A stretch of 64,000 nt of DNA from Streptomyces phaeochromogenes. Lineage in GTDB: Bacteria > Actinomycetota > Actinomycetes > Streptomycetales > Streptomycetaceae. Made by a program: the position numbers and the translations under genes. The stretch covers positions 483 through 64,482 of the forward strand of contig NZ_LIQZ01000136.1 of assembly GCF_001418655.1 (NCBI RefSeq), in the 5' to 3' direction. Under the pieces are notes generated by a model. It was given only the letters and a program-made list of their open reading frames with translations, was not told where the DNA came from and made no database searches. Each line of letters starts with the position of its first letter. The stretch's first letter is position 1. Shown piece by piece: positions 1-10,413 of this stretch.

Positions 1-248
1 CCGGCGTTGTTCACCAGGACGTCGATGCCGCCGAACCGCTCCACCGCGGCGTCGACCGCCTGCGGGATGCTGTCGTTGTCCGTGACGTCCAGGGCGACCG
101 CGAATACACGGTCGGAATCCTTCAGATCGGCGGGCACACGCTCCGGGTTCCGTACGGCGACCACGACATTGTTACCGCCCGCCAGGGCGGCCCGAGCGAT
201 TTCAGCACCGATTCCGCGGGAAGCGCCGGTGACAAACCACGTAGCCAT
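1..248 (-). CDS. SDR-family NAD(P)-dependent oxidoreductase, N-terminal part, cut by window edge
   Basis: This is the first 82 codons of a classical short-chain dehydrogenase/reductase. The nucleotide-binding motif TGASRGIG lies at residues 7-14. The conserved NNAG motif, which stabilises the central beta sheet, is the last thing encoded before the window ends. The catalytic Ser-Tyr-Lys part lies outside, so the substrate cannot be inferred. The ATG at 246-248 follows a GGTTTCTCC-rich leader with no strong Shine-Dalgarno. A terminator hairpin separates it from the MmyB-type regulator upstream on the same strand. Regulators of that class often sit beside SDR genes, so a regulatory link is plausible but inferred. 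Confidence 0.9.
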   Translation of the reverse strand, partial: MATWFVTGASRGIGAEIARAALAGGNNVVVAVRNPERVPADLKDSDRVFAVALDVTDNDSIPQAVDAAVERFGGIDVLVNNA

Positions 249-393
249 GGGAGAAACCTCTTTCGTCGTTTCCCCTTTTCGGGGATTTCCTGTTGACGTA
301 TTCGAGTCTGCCCGTGGGTCATGGCGCGATGAAGGCCGTGCTTTTCCTGGGAGTCCCATACCTAGGAAGACGAGGCGAACGTCCGCGCGAAGC

Positions 394-429
394 ACCGAAG
401 GCCACGCAACGTGCTGCGTGGCCTTCGGT
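394..429 (-). terminator. Intrinsic terminator hairpin behind the first MmyB-type regulator
   Basis: A perfect 15-bp inverted repeat (394-408 with 415-429) with a 6-nt loop lies 35 bp past the stop of the minus-strand regulator and before the SDR gene. No long T-run follows, as is usual for high-GC actinomycete terminators. Confidence 0.8.
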
Positions 430-463
430 ACTTGGCGATGTCGTCGAGAGCCATGCACCCGGC

Positions 464-1339
464 TCAGGTGCCGTGTGCGGGATCCTGCTGGTGAGGTACT
501 TCGGGCGCGCTGATGGAACCCAGCAGGGACAGGCGGTCCGCGGAGGGAGAACCCGGCTCCGCCTGCAGGATGACCAGCTGCTGTCCCGGCGCGCTGCGGA
601 TGCTGAGGGCCTCATGCCTCAATTCCAGCTCTCCCACGCCGGAGTGGTACATCTGCTTGACCTCGTACGGCGGGACCCGCGTGTACTCGCGTGCCCACAG
701 GGAGCGGAACTCGCCGCTGCGCACGGACAGTTCACCGACGAGCTCCAGGATGCGGGGATCCTCGGGGGTGCTCGCGGCGGTCTGCTGAAGGTCGGCGACC
801 GCACGGTTCTTGGCCCGTTCCGCGTTCCGGTAGAAGGTCTTCGCCGCGGGGTCCAGGAAGAGCATGCGCAGTACGTTGTCGTGCTGCGCGAAGTCGCCGT
901 AGAGGGCGTCGGCCAGCGCGTTGGTGGCCAGCAGGTCCTGGGCGTGGCCGATGATGAAGGCCGGTGTCCCGGTCCAGCCTTCGATGAGTTGCCGCATGTG
1001 CGGGCGGACACGCTCGACGCGGAACGGGGACTTCGTGCGCCGGGTCGTCGGCCGGCCCAGCCGGAAGAGTTCCTTCTTGTCCTCTTCCCCGAGGTGCAAT
1101 ACGCGGGCCATGGCTTCCAGAACCCGCGGCGAGGGGCTGAGTTCACGGCCCTGCTCCAGCCGGCTGTAGTAGCTCAGGCTGACTCCCGCGAGCGCCGCGA
1201 CCTCGTCGCGCCGCAGTCCGGGCACCCTTCGCCGGCCGGCGCCGGGCAGCCCCGCGTCCGCGGGGGTGAGACGTTCCCGGTGGGAGCGGAGAAACCGACC
1301 CAGCCCTTCAACCAGGTCGGGGCGCGTGTCGTTGTCCAT
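464..1339 (-). CDS. MmyB-type helix-turn-helix transcriptional regulator
   Basis: A 291-residue DNA-binding regulator. The N-terminal XRE-type helix-turn-helix spans about residues 10-75, with the signature RRDEVAALAGVS followed by YYSRLEQGR. The C-terminal half (about 105-270) matches the MmyB-like ligand-binding domain, a PAS-like pocket thought to sense small hydrophobic ligands. A -10-like TAGCCT on the minus strand ends 7 nt before the ATG, so the mRNA is probably leaderless. It is divergent from a paralogue at 1516 and sits upstream of an SDR gene on its own strand, a common pairing. Its target and ligand cannot be told from sequence. Confidence 0.93.
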   Translation of the reverse strand: MDNDTRPDLVEGLGRFLRSHRERLTPADAGLPGAGRRRVPGLRRDEVAALAGVSLSYYSRLEQGRELSPSPRVLEAMARVLHLGEEDKKELFRLGRPTTRRTKSPFRVERVRPHMRQLIEGWTGTPAFIIGHAQDLLATNALADALYGDFAQHDNVLRMLFLDPAAKTFYRNAERAKNRAVADLQQTAASTPEDPRILELVGELSVRSGEFRSLWAREYTRVPPYEVKQMYHSGVGELELRHEALSIRSAPGQQLVILQAEPGSPSADRLSLLGSISAPEVPHQQDPAHGT

Positions 1340-1515
1340 GCTTTCGAGGCTAGGCGGAGAACGCCCGGAAATGGTGTGCGGACGGTGGGTGCGTTACACC
1401 CAGGATTGCGGGTGCGCTCCACTCTGTGGCTACTCTGCGTGTACGTTCCTGTCGCCCGGCGTCATATTGCGCACTCGGGACTTCTGACCGGCCGGAAACC
1501 ATCTAGGCTTGCCGC
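1340..1515. promoter_or_regulatory. Divergent promoter region between two MmyB-type regulators
   Basis: Both flanking genes have -10-like hexamers 6-7 nt before their ATG codons: TAGCCT for the minus gene (1347-1352) and TAGGCT for the plus gene (1504-1509). Both transcripts are therefore probably leaderless. An inverted repeat TGGGTG-N5-CACCCA at 1386-1402 is a candidate operator shared by the paralogues. The role is inferred from symmetry and position only. Confidence 0.55.
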
Positions 1516-2436
1516 ATGAGCAATGGAACACCTTTGGGTGATTTCCTCAGAGCCCGTCGAGAGGCACTCAAGCCGCACGATGTCGGTCTTCCCGAATACG
1601 GGCGGCGTCGGGTGCCGGGACTGCGCAGAGAGGAAGTCGCGCTCCTTGCGGGAGTCAGCTCCGACTACTACATCAGGCTGGAACAGGGCCGTGAAAGCAG
1701 CCCTTCGGCGCAGGTGGTCGAGGCCGTGGCACTCGCCCTGAAACTGGACGCGGAAGCCGCCGACCACCTCAACCGCCTCTGCCTCACCGCCTCGCAGCGC
1801 CCGCGCCACTGGGGCGAGGCGGAGGTCAGCCGGCAACTGTTGCAACTGATGGACGGGTGGGAGCACACCCTGGCCTTCGTGGTCGGCCCGGCCCTCGACA
1901 TCATGGCGGGCAACTCCCTCGCCACGGCTCTCCACAGCGGGTTCGACCGGTTCGACAACCTCGCCCGCATGGTGTTCGTCGACCCGGCGGGGCGCGAGTT
2001 CTACCAGGAATGGGAGCGAGCCGCGCACTCCTGTGTCGCCGAGATCAGGGCCGCCTACGGCCACGATCCCGAATCGGCCCGTATCGCCGAGGTCGTCGCG
2101 GAACTGTCGGCCCAGAGCGAGGAGTTCGCCGCGCTCTGGAAGATGCACGAGGTCAAGAGCAAGTCCCAGGAGGGCAAGCACCTCAAGCATCCTGAGGTCG
2201 GAGACCTGAACATCAAGTTCGCCGCCTTCACGGTCAATGGGGCCCCGCATCAGCAACTGGTCGTCTACCAGGCCGAACCGGCCAGCCCGACGGCGACCGC
2301 CTTCGAGACGCTGAGGGCCATGGCGGTCGAGCCGAAGCAGGCACGGGCCGCCGAGCCGCAACAGGCTCAGGCAGCCGCCCCGAAACACGCCCCCGCAGCC
2401 GCCCCCGTGGCCGACCTCGCCGGCAAGGAGCAGTAG
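1516..2436 (+). CDS. MmyB-type helix-turn-helix transcriptional regulator with Ala/Gln/Pro-rich tail
   Basis: A 306-residue paralogue of the divergent regulator at 464-1339. The HTH signature RREEVALLAGVSSDYYIRLEQGR is near residues 38-60. An MmyB-like ligand-binding domain covers about residues 100-265. The last 40 residues are a low-complexity tail built on repeats of AEPKQA/AEPQQAQ/APKHAP, not seen in the other two MmyB paralogues of the window. The ATG has no ribosome site, and TAGGCT ends 6 nt upstream, pointing to a leaderless mRNA. No enzyme gene lies directly downstream, so its target may be its own divergent promoter or genes elsewhere. Confidence 0.93.
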   Translation: MSNGTPLGDFLRARREALKPHDVGLPEYGRRRVPGLRREEVALLAGVSSDYYIRLEQGRESSPSAQVVEAVALALKLDAEAADHLNRLCLTASQRPRHWGEAEVSRQLLQLMDGWEHTLAFVVGPALDIMAGNSLATALHSGFDRFDNLARMVFVDPAGREFYQEWERAAHSCVAEIRAAYGHDPESARIAEVVAELSAQSEEFAALWKMHEVKSKSQEGKHLKHPEVGDLNIKFAAFTVNGAPHQQLVVYQAEPASPTATAFETLRAMAVEPKQARAAEPQQAQAAAPKHAPAAAPVADLAGKEQ

Positions 2437-2651
2437 CAGCGGGACCTTGAGCCCCACCCTCTGGACCAGGTTCACCGACTCATCGAACCCGGTCCCGACG
2501 GCGGACATGGCCGCCACCGTGGTACCCGTCAGGGCGTGGACCGACCCCTCACAGCCCCAACCTTGGCTGTTCCACCACCGCGGAGACGGAACCTTCACCC
2601 TGGACGGGCCGACCATCGATCTGAAGGACCGCATGACCAAGTGGCAGTACC

Positions 2652-3563
2652 TCATGTAGCGCGGGCGGTCCGGTACGGCTCAAGTTCCTTGAGCTGTGCG
2701 TTGGTTCGCCGGTTCCGGCGGAGGCGTATCGGAAGCGGTGTGCGGGAGTCCGGCAACAGGCGCTGGGCGCGGAACGCGGATTTCAGGAAGACGCGGACGA
2801 GACGCTCGCGGCGGGGGCTGATCCAGCCGACGCGATGGAGCCGGCAGACCCGCTCGCCCGCGAGGTAGCGGGTCAGGTCGCTGCCGAACGACCGTAAGGG
2901 GGCGGGGAACCAGCGTTCGGCGAAGAAGTCCATCATTGCGGTCGCCACGCGATGGCCGGACTCCGTCGGCTCGTACGGCCTGGACTCGAACTCGGCGGCG
3001 AACGCGGTCATCGCGTCCCAGTTCTCGGGAAACGCCTCGTCGGACAGTGGGCCGGACTCGCGTTCCAGGAGGTGGAAGAGGGCCTGCGCCCATCGGTGCC
3101 AGGCGGTCTTCATGGGTTCGCTCGTGCCGGACAGACCCAGCGAGGTCTGGAGGCGGTCGCCGAACGTGGCCAGCAGCACCAGCGGATAGACGAAGTCGTC
3201 GGGGTCGTCGAAGTTGCCGGGTAAGTGCGGGGTTCTTCGGGCGACGGCCCGGTGGATGCGGTTCAGCCGTGCGGCGGCCTCGCGGCCCGCCGTACTGGAC
3301 AGGCCGTCCACCATCCAGGCCATCAGGAAGTCGTTGCCGTCCTGGAAACGCCGGTGGGGTCTCTTCTCCAGCTTCGAGGTGTGGGCCAGCGTGGCGGACC
3401 CGAACCCCGGCTGCATCATGCGCATGGTGCCCGGATAGACCATCATCGCCAGGGCGAACTCCGGGACGCGGTGGCCGACATAGAGCGAGACCATCCGCTC
3501 CCAGTCGGTCTCCGGGTCCATCCGGGACAACTCGCGGTCCACCCACTTGTATCCGCGGCGCAA
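2652..3563 (-). CDS. MpaB-like oxygenase family protein (DUF2236 type)
   Basis: About 303 residues. The sequence looks like the MpaB/latex-clearing-protein group (DUF2236), helical proteins that bind haem or metal in characterised members. Family-like stretches include the VGHRVPEFA and RLNRIHRAV regions and the following DDFVYPLVLLATFGD segment. The C-terminus is very basic. The start chosen is TTG at 3561-3563, because AGGGGGAA lies 6 nt upstream and no in-frame ATG fits better; a later ATG (MDPETDW) is the alternative. It is divergent from a small acidic protein gene. Family assignment is by recognition only, so the enzymatic role is open. Confidence 0.6.
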   Translation of the reverse strand: MRRGYKWVDRELSRMDPETDWERMVSLYVGHRVPEFALAMMVYPGTMRMMQPGFGSATLAHTSKLEKRPHRRFQDGNDFLMAWMVDGLSSTAGREAAARLNRIHRAVARRTPHLPGNFDDPDDFVYPLVLLATFGDRLQTSLGLSGTSEPMKTAWHRWAQALFHLLERESGPLSDEAFPENWDAMTAFAAEFESRPYEPTESGHRVATAMMDFFAERWFPAPLRSFGSDLTRYLAGERVCRLHRVGWISPRRERLVRVFLKSAFRAQRLLPDSRTPLPIRLRRNRRTNAQLKELEPYRTARAT

Positions 3564-3841
3564 CGTCGGTTCCCCCTGTCTCCGACCATGCGCTGTGGCG
3601 TCCTTGCCGCACGTCCGTCGGCATGGCCCGCAGGACGGCGCATGATCCCCGTGGGGGAGAGGACGCTCCTGCAACTCCCCTCGATACCGCGGTCCGTTGT
3701 GACTTGCGCCATACCGCCGACGCCCCGCGAAGCAACCCTTCCAGGTACGCGGTCGTCTTACCCGGCGTCGTGTTCGGAGGATCAGGGTCAGGTTCAGCCT
3801 CTGTCCACGTGTACCGGCAACCGACTGAAAGGGCGCAGCCC

Positions 3842-4099
3842 ATGGAGCTCGATCCCAACCTCTGCCTGGACGTTCCGGAGGGGTTCGACGACTCGGATGC
3901 CGAGAGCCAGGTGCATCCCATGGCCAGGAAACTGTTCCCCGCCACAACCGCCGCGGAAGCCTTCGGGAAAGCCCAGGAGTGGGTGGGGGAGAACCAGGTC
4001 TTCCTGATCGATGTCTCATGGGACTTCGCGTACGACGAGGACGAGCCCTACACCCTGAGCATCTACTTCACCTTCGAGCTGGAACCCGAAGACGCCTGA
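3842..4099 (+). CDS. Small acidic conserved hypothetical protein
   Basis: An 85-residue, strongly acidic protein with no signal peptide, membrane segment or motif I recognise. The middle (residues 25-55) contains a plausible helix and the C-terminal third a beta-rich stretch (FLIDVSWDF, YTLSIYFTFEL). The ATG is preceded by an AAAGGG ribosome site. Codon positions show the normal GC bias of a real gene. The function is unknown. It stands alone between the MpaB-like gene and the LysR gene. Confidence 0.6.
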   Translation: MELDPNLCLDVPEGFDDSDAESQVHPMARKLFPATTAAEAFGKAQEWVGENQVFLIDVSWDFAYDEDEPYTLSIYFTFELEPEDA

Positions 4100-4347
4100 C
4101 ACTGACGGCAGTCGGCTCAGGAGTGAGCCAGTCCCTCGCAACTGCCCGTACAGCCGCCGGTCCCGCCTTCGACCCCGCCCGCCGGTCATGCTCGCGCGAC
4201 ACACGACACCAGCCGGTACGTGACACCGGCCGGCATGTGACAGCAGCCGACGCAGGGTCGGCTTCCCCGGAGGCTCGCCGCTCGGCCCATGCTGTACGTC
4301 GGCACACCGGCACCCGGTCCCGGGGCCCCCTCGCGCGGAGGTCACGC

Positions 4348-5277
4348 ATGCAACTGCGTCAGCTGGAATACCTGGTCGCCCTCGCCCGCGAGCGCCACTT
4401 CGCCCGCGCGGCGGCTGCCTGCTACGTCTCCCAGCCCTCGCTGTCCGCCGCGATCCGCCGCCTCGAACACGAACTGCACGTCCCGATCGTGCGGCGGGGG
4501 AGACGGTACGAGGGCCTCACCCCGGAGGGCGAGGTGGTCCTGGCCTGGGCGCACCGCATGCTCGCCGAACGCGACGCACTCCGCCAGGAGTTGTCCGCCC
4601 TCGGCGACGGCCTCACGGGCACGCTCCGGCTCGGGGTGGTCCCCACGGCGCTGCCCGCCGCCTCCCTGCTGACCACCCCCTTCTGCGACCGTCACCCGCG
4701 CGCCCGCGTCAGCATCGAGTCCCTGTCCTCGGTCGACATCACCCACGGACTCGCCGAGTTCGAGCTGGACGCGGCGATGACGTACCTCGACGACGACTCG
4801 CTGCGCCGACTGCCGCTGTACGAGGAGCGGTACGTCCTGCTCACCCCCACCGACGGCCCGCTCGGCACCGCCTCCACGGCCCGCTGGGCCCAGGCCGCCG
4901 CCCTCCCGCTGTGTCTGCTCGGCCCGCGCATGCGCAACCGCCGCATCATCGACGAGTGCTTCGCGGCCGACGGCGCGAAGGCCGCCCCCGCGATCGAGTC
5001 CGACAGCGTGGCAGGGCTGTACGCGCACCTCCCCGGAGGCCGCTGGTCCAGCGTGATCTCGCACGCGTGGCTGCACATGTTCGGCGTACCGGAGGGGATG
5101 CGGGTGGTACCGCTGGAGGGGCCCGCCCATGGACCGAGGGTGGGACTGGTGACCGGCCCGGACGACCCTCCCTCCGTACTGGCCGCGGCGCTGGTGGCGG
5201 TGGCACGGGAGGCGGGCGTACGCGAGGCGCTGGACGAACGGCTGCGGACGTACCTGGAAACCGCGGATCCGGGCTGA
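4348..5277 (+). CDS. LysR-family transcriptional regulator, probable regulator of formate dehydrogenase
   Basis: A 309-residue LysR-type protein. Residues 1-60 form the winged helix-turn-helix (MQLRQLEYLVALARERHFAR, then SQPSLSAAIRRLEHEL). The rest is the two-lobed inducer-binding domain, beginning near LRLGVVPTALP. It lies directly upstream of, and in the same direction as, the formate dehydrogenase gene, an arrangement seen in other Streptomyces. A three-part inverted repeat begins at its stop codon and could be the operator for fdh. The ATG at 4348 follows GGAGGTCACGC, a good ribosome site. The inducer is unknown; formate or a one-carbon precursor such as oxalate is a guess. Confidence 0.93.
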   Translation: MQLRQLEYLVALARERHFARAAAACYVSQPSLSAAIRRLEHELHVPIVRRGRRYEGLTPEGEVVLAWAHRMLAERDALRQELSALGDGLTGTLRLGVVPTALPAASLLTTPFCDRHPRARVSIESLSSVDITHGLAEFELDAAMTYLDDDSLRRLPLYEERYVLLTPTDGPLGTASTARWAQAAALPLCLLGPRMRNRRIIDECFAADGAKAAPAIESDSVAGLYAHLPGGRWSSVISHAWLHMFGVPEGMRVVPLEGPAHGPRVGLVTGPDDPPSVLAAALVAVAREAGVREALDERLRTYLETADPG

Positions 5278-5303
5278 TAGCCGTCGGCTATACGGGCATA
5301 GCC
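5277..5303 (+). promoter_or_regulatory. Candidate LysR operator: three 6-bp half-sites ahead of fdh
   Basis: The order is ATAGCC (5277-5282), 3-nt gap, GGCTAT (5286-5291), 6-nt gap, ATAGCC (5298-5303). Each adjacent pair is a perfect inverted repeat. LysR dimers often use overlapping half-sites for inducer-dependent shift between states. The array begins on the LysR stop codon and is 105 bp before the fdh start. Confidence 0.6.
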
Positions 5304-5407
5304 AAGTTCGCTTTGACCAGCGCATTCGACCCGGAGGATCGTGAATTCCACCTTCCCGCACGGGAGTTGAGTCGAACTCCCGGACCCCGGAGTCGAGGAG
5401 CTGCGAC

Positions 5408-6568
5408 ATGGCCAAGGTGCTCTGCGTCCTGTACGACGACCCCACCGACGGATACCCGACCTCGTACGCCCGTGACGACCTCCCCGCGATCGACCACTAC
5501 CCCGGCGGGCAGACCACCCCGACCCCGTCCGAGGTCGACTTCACGCCGGGCCACCTCCTCGGCAGCGTCTCCGGCGAACTCGGCCTGCGCCGCTTCCTGG
5601 AGGCCGCCGGGCACACCCTGGTCGTCACCTCCGACAAGGACGGCGACGGCTCGGTCTTCGACCGTGAACTGCCCGACGCGGACGTGGTGATCTCCCAGCC
5701 GTTCTGGCCGGCGTACCTGACCCCGGAACGCGTCGCCGCCGCGAAGAACCTCAAGCTGGCGGTCACCGCCGGCATCGGCTCCGACCACGTCGACCTCGAC
5801 GCGGCCATCGCCCACGGGGTGACGGTCGCGGAGGTGACGTACTGCAACAGCATCAGCGTCGCCGAACACGTGGTGATGATGACGCTGTCCCTCGTCCGCA
5901 ACTATCTGCCGTCCCACCAGGTGGTGCTCGACGGTGGCTGGAACATCGCCGACTGCGTGGCCCGTTCGTACGACCTGGAGGGCATGCACGTCGGCACGGT
6001 GGCCGCCGGGCGCATCGGGCTCGCGGTGCTGCGCCGCCTCGCGCCCTTCGATGTGAAGCTGCACTACACCGACCGTCACCGTCTGCCCGAGGACATCGAG
6101 CGGGAGCTGGGCCTGACCTTCCACGAGACGGCCGCCGACATGGTGCCGCACTGCGACGTCGTCACGATCAACGCGCCGCTGCACCCCGAGACGGAAGGGC
6201 TGTTCGGCGACAAGCTTCTTGGCCAGATGAAGCGCGGCGCGTATCTCATCAACACCGCGCGGGCGAAGATCACCGACCAGGACGCGGTCGACCGGGCGCT
6301 GCGCAGCGGCCAGTTGGCGGGCTACGCGGGCGACGTCTGGTACCCGCAGCCGGCCCCGCCCGACCACCCCTGGCGGACCATGCCGCACCACGGCATGACC
6401 CCGCACATCTCCGGCTCGTCCCTCTCCGCCCAGGCCCGCTACGCGGCGGAAACCCGGGAGATCCTGGAGGCCTTCTTCGCCGGCCGCCCGATCCGCGACG
6501 AGTACCTGATCGTCGACGGCGGCGCACTGGCGGGAACGGGCGCGCACTCGTACTCGGTCACCAAGTGA
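5408..6568 (+). CDS. fdh: NAD-dependent formate dehydrogenase
   Basis: A 386-residue metal-independent formate dehydrogenase of the D-2-hydroxyacid dehydrogenase superfamily; it oxidises formate to CO2 with NAD. Alignment by eye to the Pseudomonas sp. 101 enzyme shows an offset of only one residue: the dinucleotide motif GTVAAGRIG at 196-204, Asp222 for NAD specificity, catalytic Arg285 (NTARAK) and His333 (TPHISG). The full family length is present. GAGGAG lies 7 nt before the ATG. It is likely cytosolic and provides NADH while detoxifying formate. A LysR gene with an operator-like array lies upstream. The last codons lie inside a 21-bp direct repeat. Confidence 0.97.
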   Translation: MAKVLCVLYDDPTDGYPTSYARDDLPAIDHYPGGQTTPTPSEVDFTPGHLLGSVSGELGLRRFLEAAGHTLVVTSDKDGDGSVFDRELPDADVVISQPFWPAYLTPERVAAAKNLKLAVTAGIGSDHVDLDAAIAHGVTVAEVTYCNSISVAEHVVMMTLSLVRNYLPSHQVVLDGGWNIADCVARSYDLEGMHVGTVAAGRIGLAVLRRLAPFDVKLHYTDRHRLPEDIERELGLTFHETAADMVPHCDVVTINAPLHPETEGLFGDKLLGQMKRGAYLINTARAKITDQDAVDRALRSGQLAGYAGDVWYPQPAPPDHPWRTMPHHGMTPHISGSSLSAQARYAAETREILEAFFAGRPIRDEYLIVDGGALAGTGAHSYSVTK

Positions 6569-6600
6569 CCGCGCGCCGGTACTCGGTCACCAAGTGACCG
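6551..6600. repeat. 21-bp direct repeat spanning the fdh stop codon
   Basis: The 21-mer at 6551-6571, which encodes the last fdh codons and the stop, recurs exactly at 6580-6600. Each copy contains the inverted repeat GGTCAC-CAA-GTGACC. It may be a recent local duplication or a tandem hairpin at the fdh mRNA 3' end. Confidence 0.8.
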
Positions 6601-6694
6601 GTCTCCAGGGCGGGATGTGACCGGCCTCCGGGCCGAGTTGTGATCGGCGGAGGCCACCCCCGCTCCCCTCAGGAGCAAAAGTCCCTCGCTCCCT

Positions 6695-7087
6695 TCAGGC
6701 GCGGTCGATGTGCACGTTCGTCGACTTCACCCGGGCGGTGGCCTCCACCCCGACCTCAAGACCCAGCTCCTCCACGGCCTCCCGGGTCAGCAGCGACACC
6801 AGCCGGTGCGGACCGGCCTGGATCTCCACCTGGGCCGCGACGTCGCCGAGCTTCACGGCGGTGACGATGCCAGGAAAGGCGTTGCGGACGGAGGTGTACG
6901 AGACGTCCTCCTCGCTGCCGCTCTTCGCCAGCTCGACGGAGAAGGCGGCCAGGTCCCGCCCGTCGACGAGGCGCCGCCCGCCCTCGTCCCGGTGCGTGGC
7001 CACCCGGCCCGCGTCCGCCCACCGCCGGGCGGTGTCCGGACTGACTCCGAGCAGCCGCGCTGCCTGGCCGATCGTGTAGGACTGCAT
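6695..7087 (-). CDS. HTH-TOBE protein, molybdate-binding type regulator
   Basis: A protein of 130 residues in two parts. Residues 1-55 are a MerR/excisionase-like helix-turn-helix (SYTIGQAARLLGVSPDTARRW). Residues 65-130 are a TOBE/Mop domain (NAFPGIVTAVKLGDVAAQVEI and following), which in relatives binds molybdate or tungstate. Such proteins act as molybdate-responsive regulators or storage-like sensors. No modABC transporter is nearby, and the adjacent formate dehydrogenase is the metal-free type, so the pairing looks coincidental. The start is ATG at 7087; an in-frame TTG at 7096 is possible. No good ribosome site is seen at either. Confidence 0.85.
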   Translation of the reverse strand: MQSYTIGQAARLLGVSPDTARRWADAGRVATHRDEGGRRLVDGRDLAAFSVELAKSGSEEDVSYTSVRNAFPGIVTAVKLGDVAAQVEIQAGPHRLVSLLTREAVEELGLEVGVEATARVKSTNVHIDRA

Positions 7088-7105
7088 ACGCGTCAAGATA
7101 GGCGA

Positions 7106-9502
<2,397 letters not shown>

Positions 9503-9689
9503 GGTGTCTCCCTCCGTGGGACGGGCCCGCTCCCGCGGTTCTCCGTCGGCGTCGCCTGGCTCGATCGGTCCGACCGGCTTCGAGCAGCATGTCTGGTTCT
9601 ACGTTGTCCGCGCCGGTCGCGGCAACGGGACGCCGTCATTCCTGATCGGCGGTGTCGGCCGAGGTGCCCCGGCCCTCGCCCGGCCGAGG

Positions 9690-10205
9690 TCAGACCGACC
9701 AGCGGCCGTCGCGCATCAGCTCACGGTCGTCCAGTTCGTTCACTTCGCGCCAGGCCTGGATGCGGCGCGGAGAGACACGGAACCAGCGGTACGGCGTGGC
9801 CAGTGTCCGCGGATCGAATTCGGTGTGCGCGGCGAACCGGTCACCCCGCTCCTTCGGCAGCTCGTCGATCTCCAGGACCTCGACCTCGCCATCGATCATG
9901 ACCACGTCCCGGGTCGGGCCAAGACCCAGCCGTACGGTCCGGGTGGCGGCCAGGTTCCTGCCGGTGGGGCTCTTCGTGGGCGTGGCCACCAGCAGCGTCT
10001 CGCCGTCCCACTCGAAGGACAGCGGTACGAGGTAGGGCGTACCGTCCGCCGAAGCACTCGCCACCCACAGATCGACGTCGTGGGTGAGCCGGTGCTCGGT
10101 GTCGCGACGACGCCGGTCGCGGGAGCGGGGGGCGGCGGTCGTCCCGGTCGGCTCCGTCTCGGTGTCCGGCACGGTCGTGACTCCCTGTGCGGCAGAGCCG
10201 GTCAT
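9690..10205 (-). CDS. Pyridoxamine 5'-phosphate oxidase-family flavoprotein
   Basis: About 171 residues with a split-barrel flavin-binding fold typical of PPOX-like proteins. Recognisable stretches are DVDLWVASASADGTPYLVPL near residue 45, then WDGETLLVATP and RLGLGPTRDVVMIDG. The C-terminus YRWFRVSPRRIQAWREVNEL is a standard ending of this group. The start chosen is ATG at 10205, because AGGAGA lies 5 nt upstream; a longer in-frame extension exists but lacks a ribosome site. It is on the same strand as the UvrA-like gene, 187 bp upstream of it. Whether it uses FMN or F420 cannot be told. Confidence 0.85.
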   Translation of the reverse strand: MTGSAAQGVTTVPDTETEPTGTTAAPRSRDRRRRDTEHRLTHDVDLWVASASADGTPYLVPLSFEWDGETLLVATPTKSPTGRNLAATRTVRLGLGPTRDVVMIDGEVEVLEIDELPKERGDRFAAHTEFDPRTLATPYRWFRVSPRRIQAWREVNELDDRELMRDGRWSV

Positions 10206-10376
10206 GGTCTCTCCTGAGGCGTCCGAGGACGCGTCCGTGTTGTTGCGCGGGGGGAAGCCCGGTTGGGTGGTGAAGCACATGCCCGTCACGCTAGCCGCGG
10301 CTCGCGGGCGACGCTTCTCGATTCCTGACCGATGCGTTCACGCACTTCACCGGGCACGACCGGCTCGGTTGCTTCA

Positions 10377-10397
10377 CCTGGTACCTGGTACCTGGTG
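10377..10397. repeat. Short 7-bp tandem repeat (3 units)
   Basis: Units CCTGGTA, CCTGGTA and CCTGGTG lie in the gap between the PPOX and LacI genes, just past the LacI stop. No function is seen. Confidence 0.7.
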
Positions 10398-10413
10398 CGA
10401 CCGACACGGCCTC

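Noticed and set aside
2447..2659. A 70-codon plus-strand open frame ending in KDRMTKWQYLM
   Set aside because: It has no ribosome site worth noting, its end overlaps the end of the convergent gene, and I recognise no family. It could be a remnant of a larger gene, but the evidence is too thin to list as a gene.
6695..7087. Linking the TOBE protein to the formate dehydrogenase as a molybdenum system
   Set aside because: The formate dehydrogenase is the metal-free NAD type (Arg285/His333 present, no molybdopterin motifs), and no molybdate transporter is adjacent.
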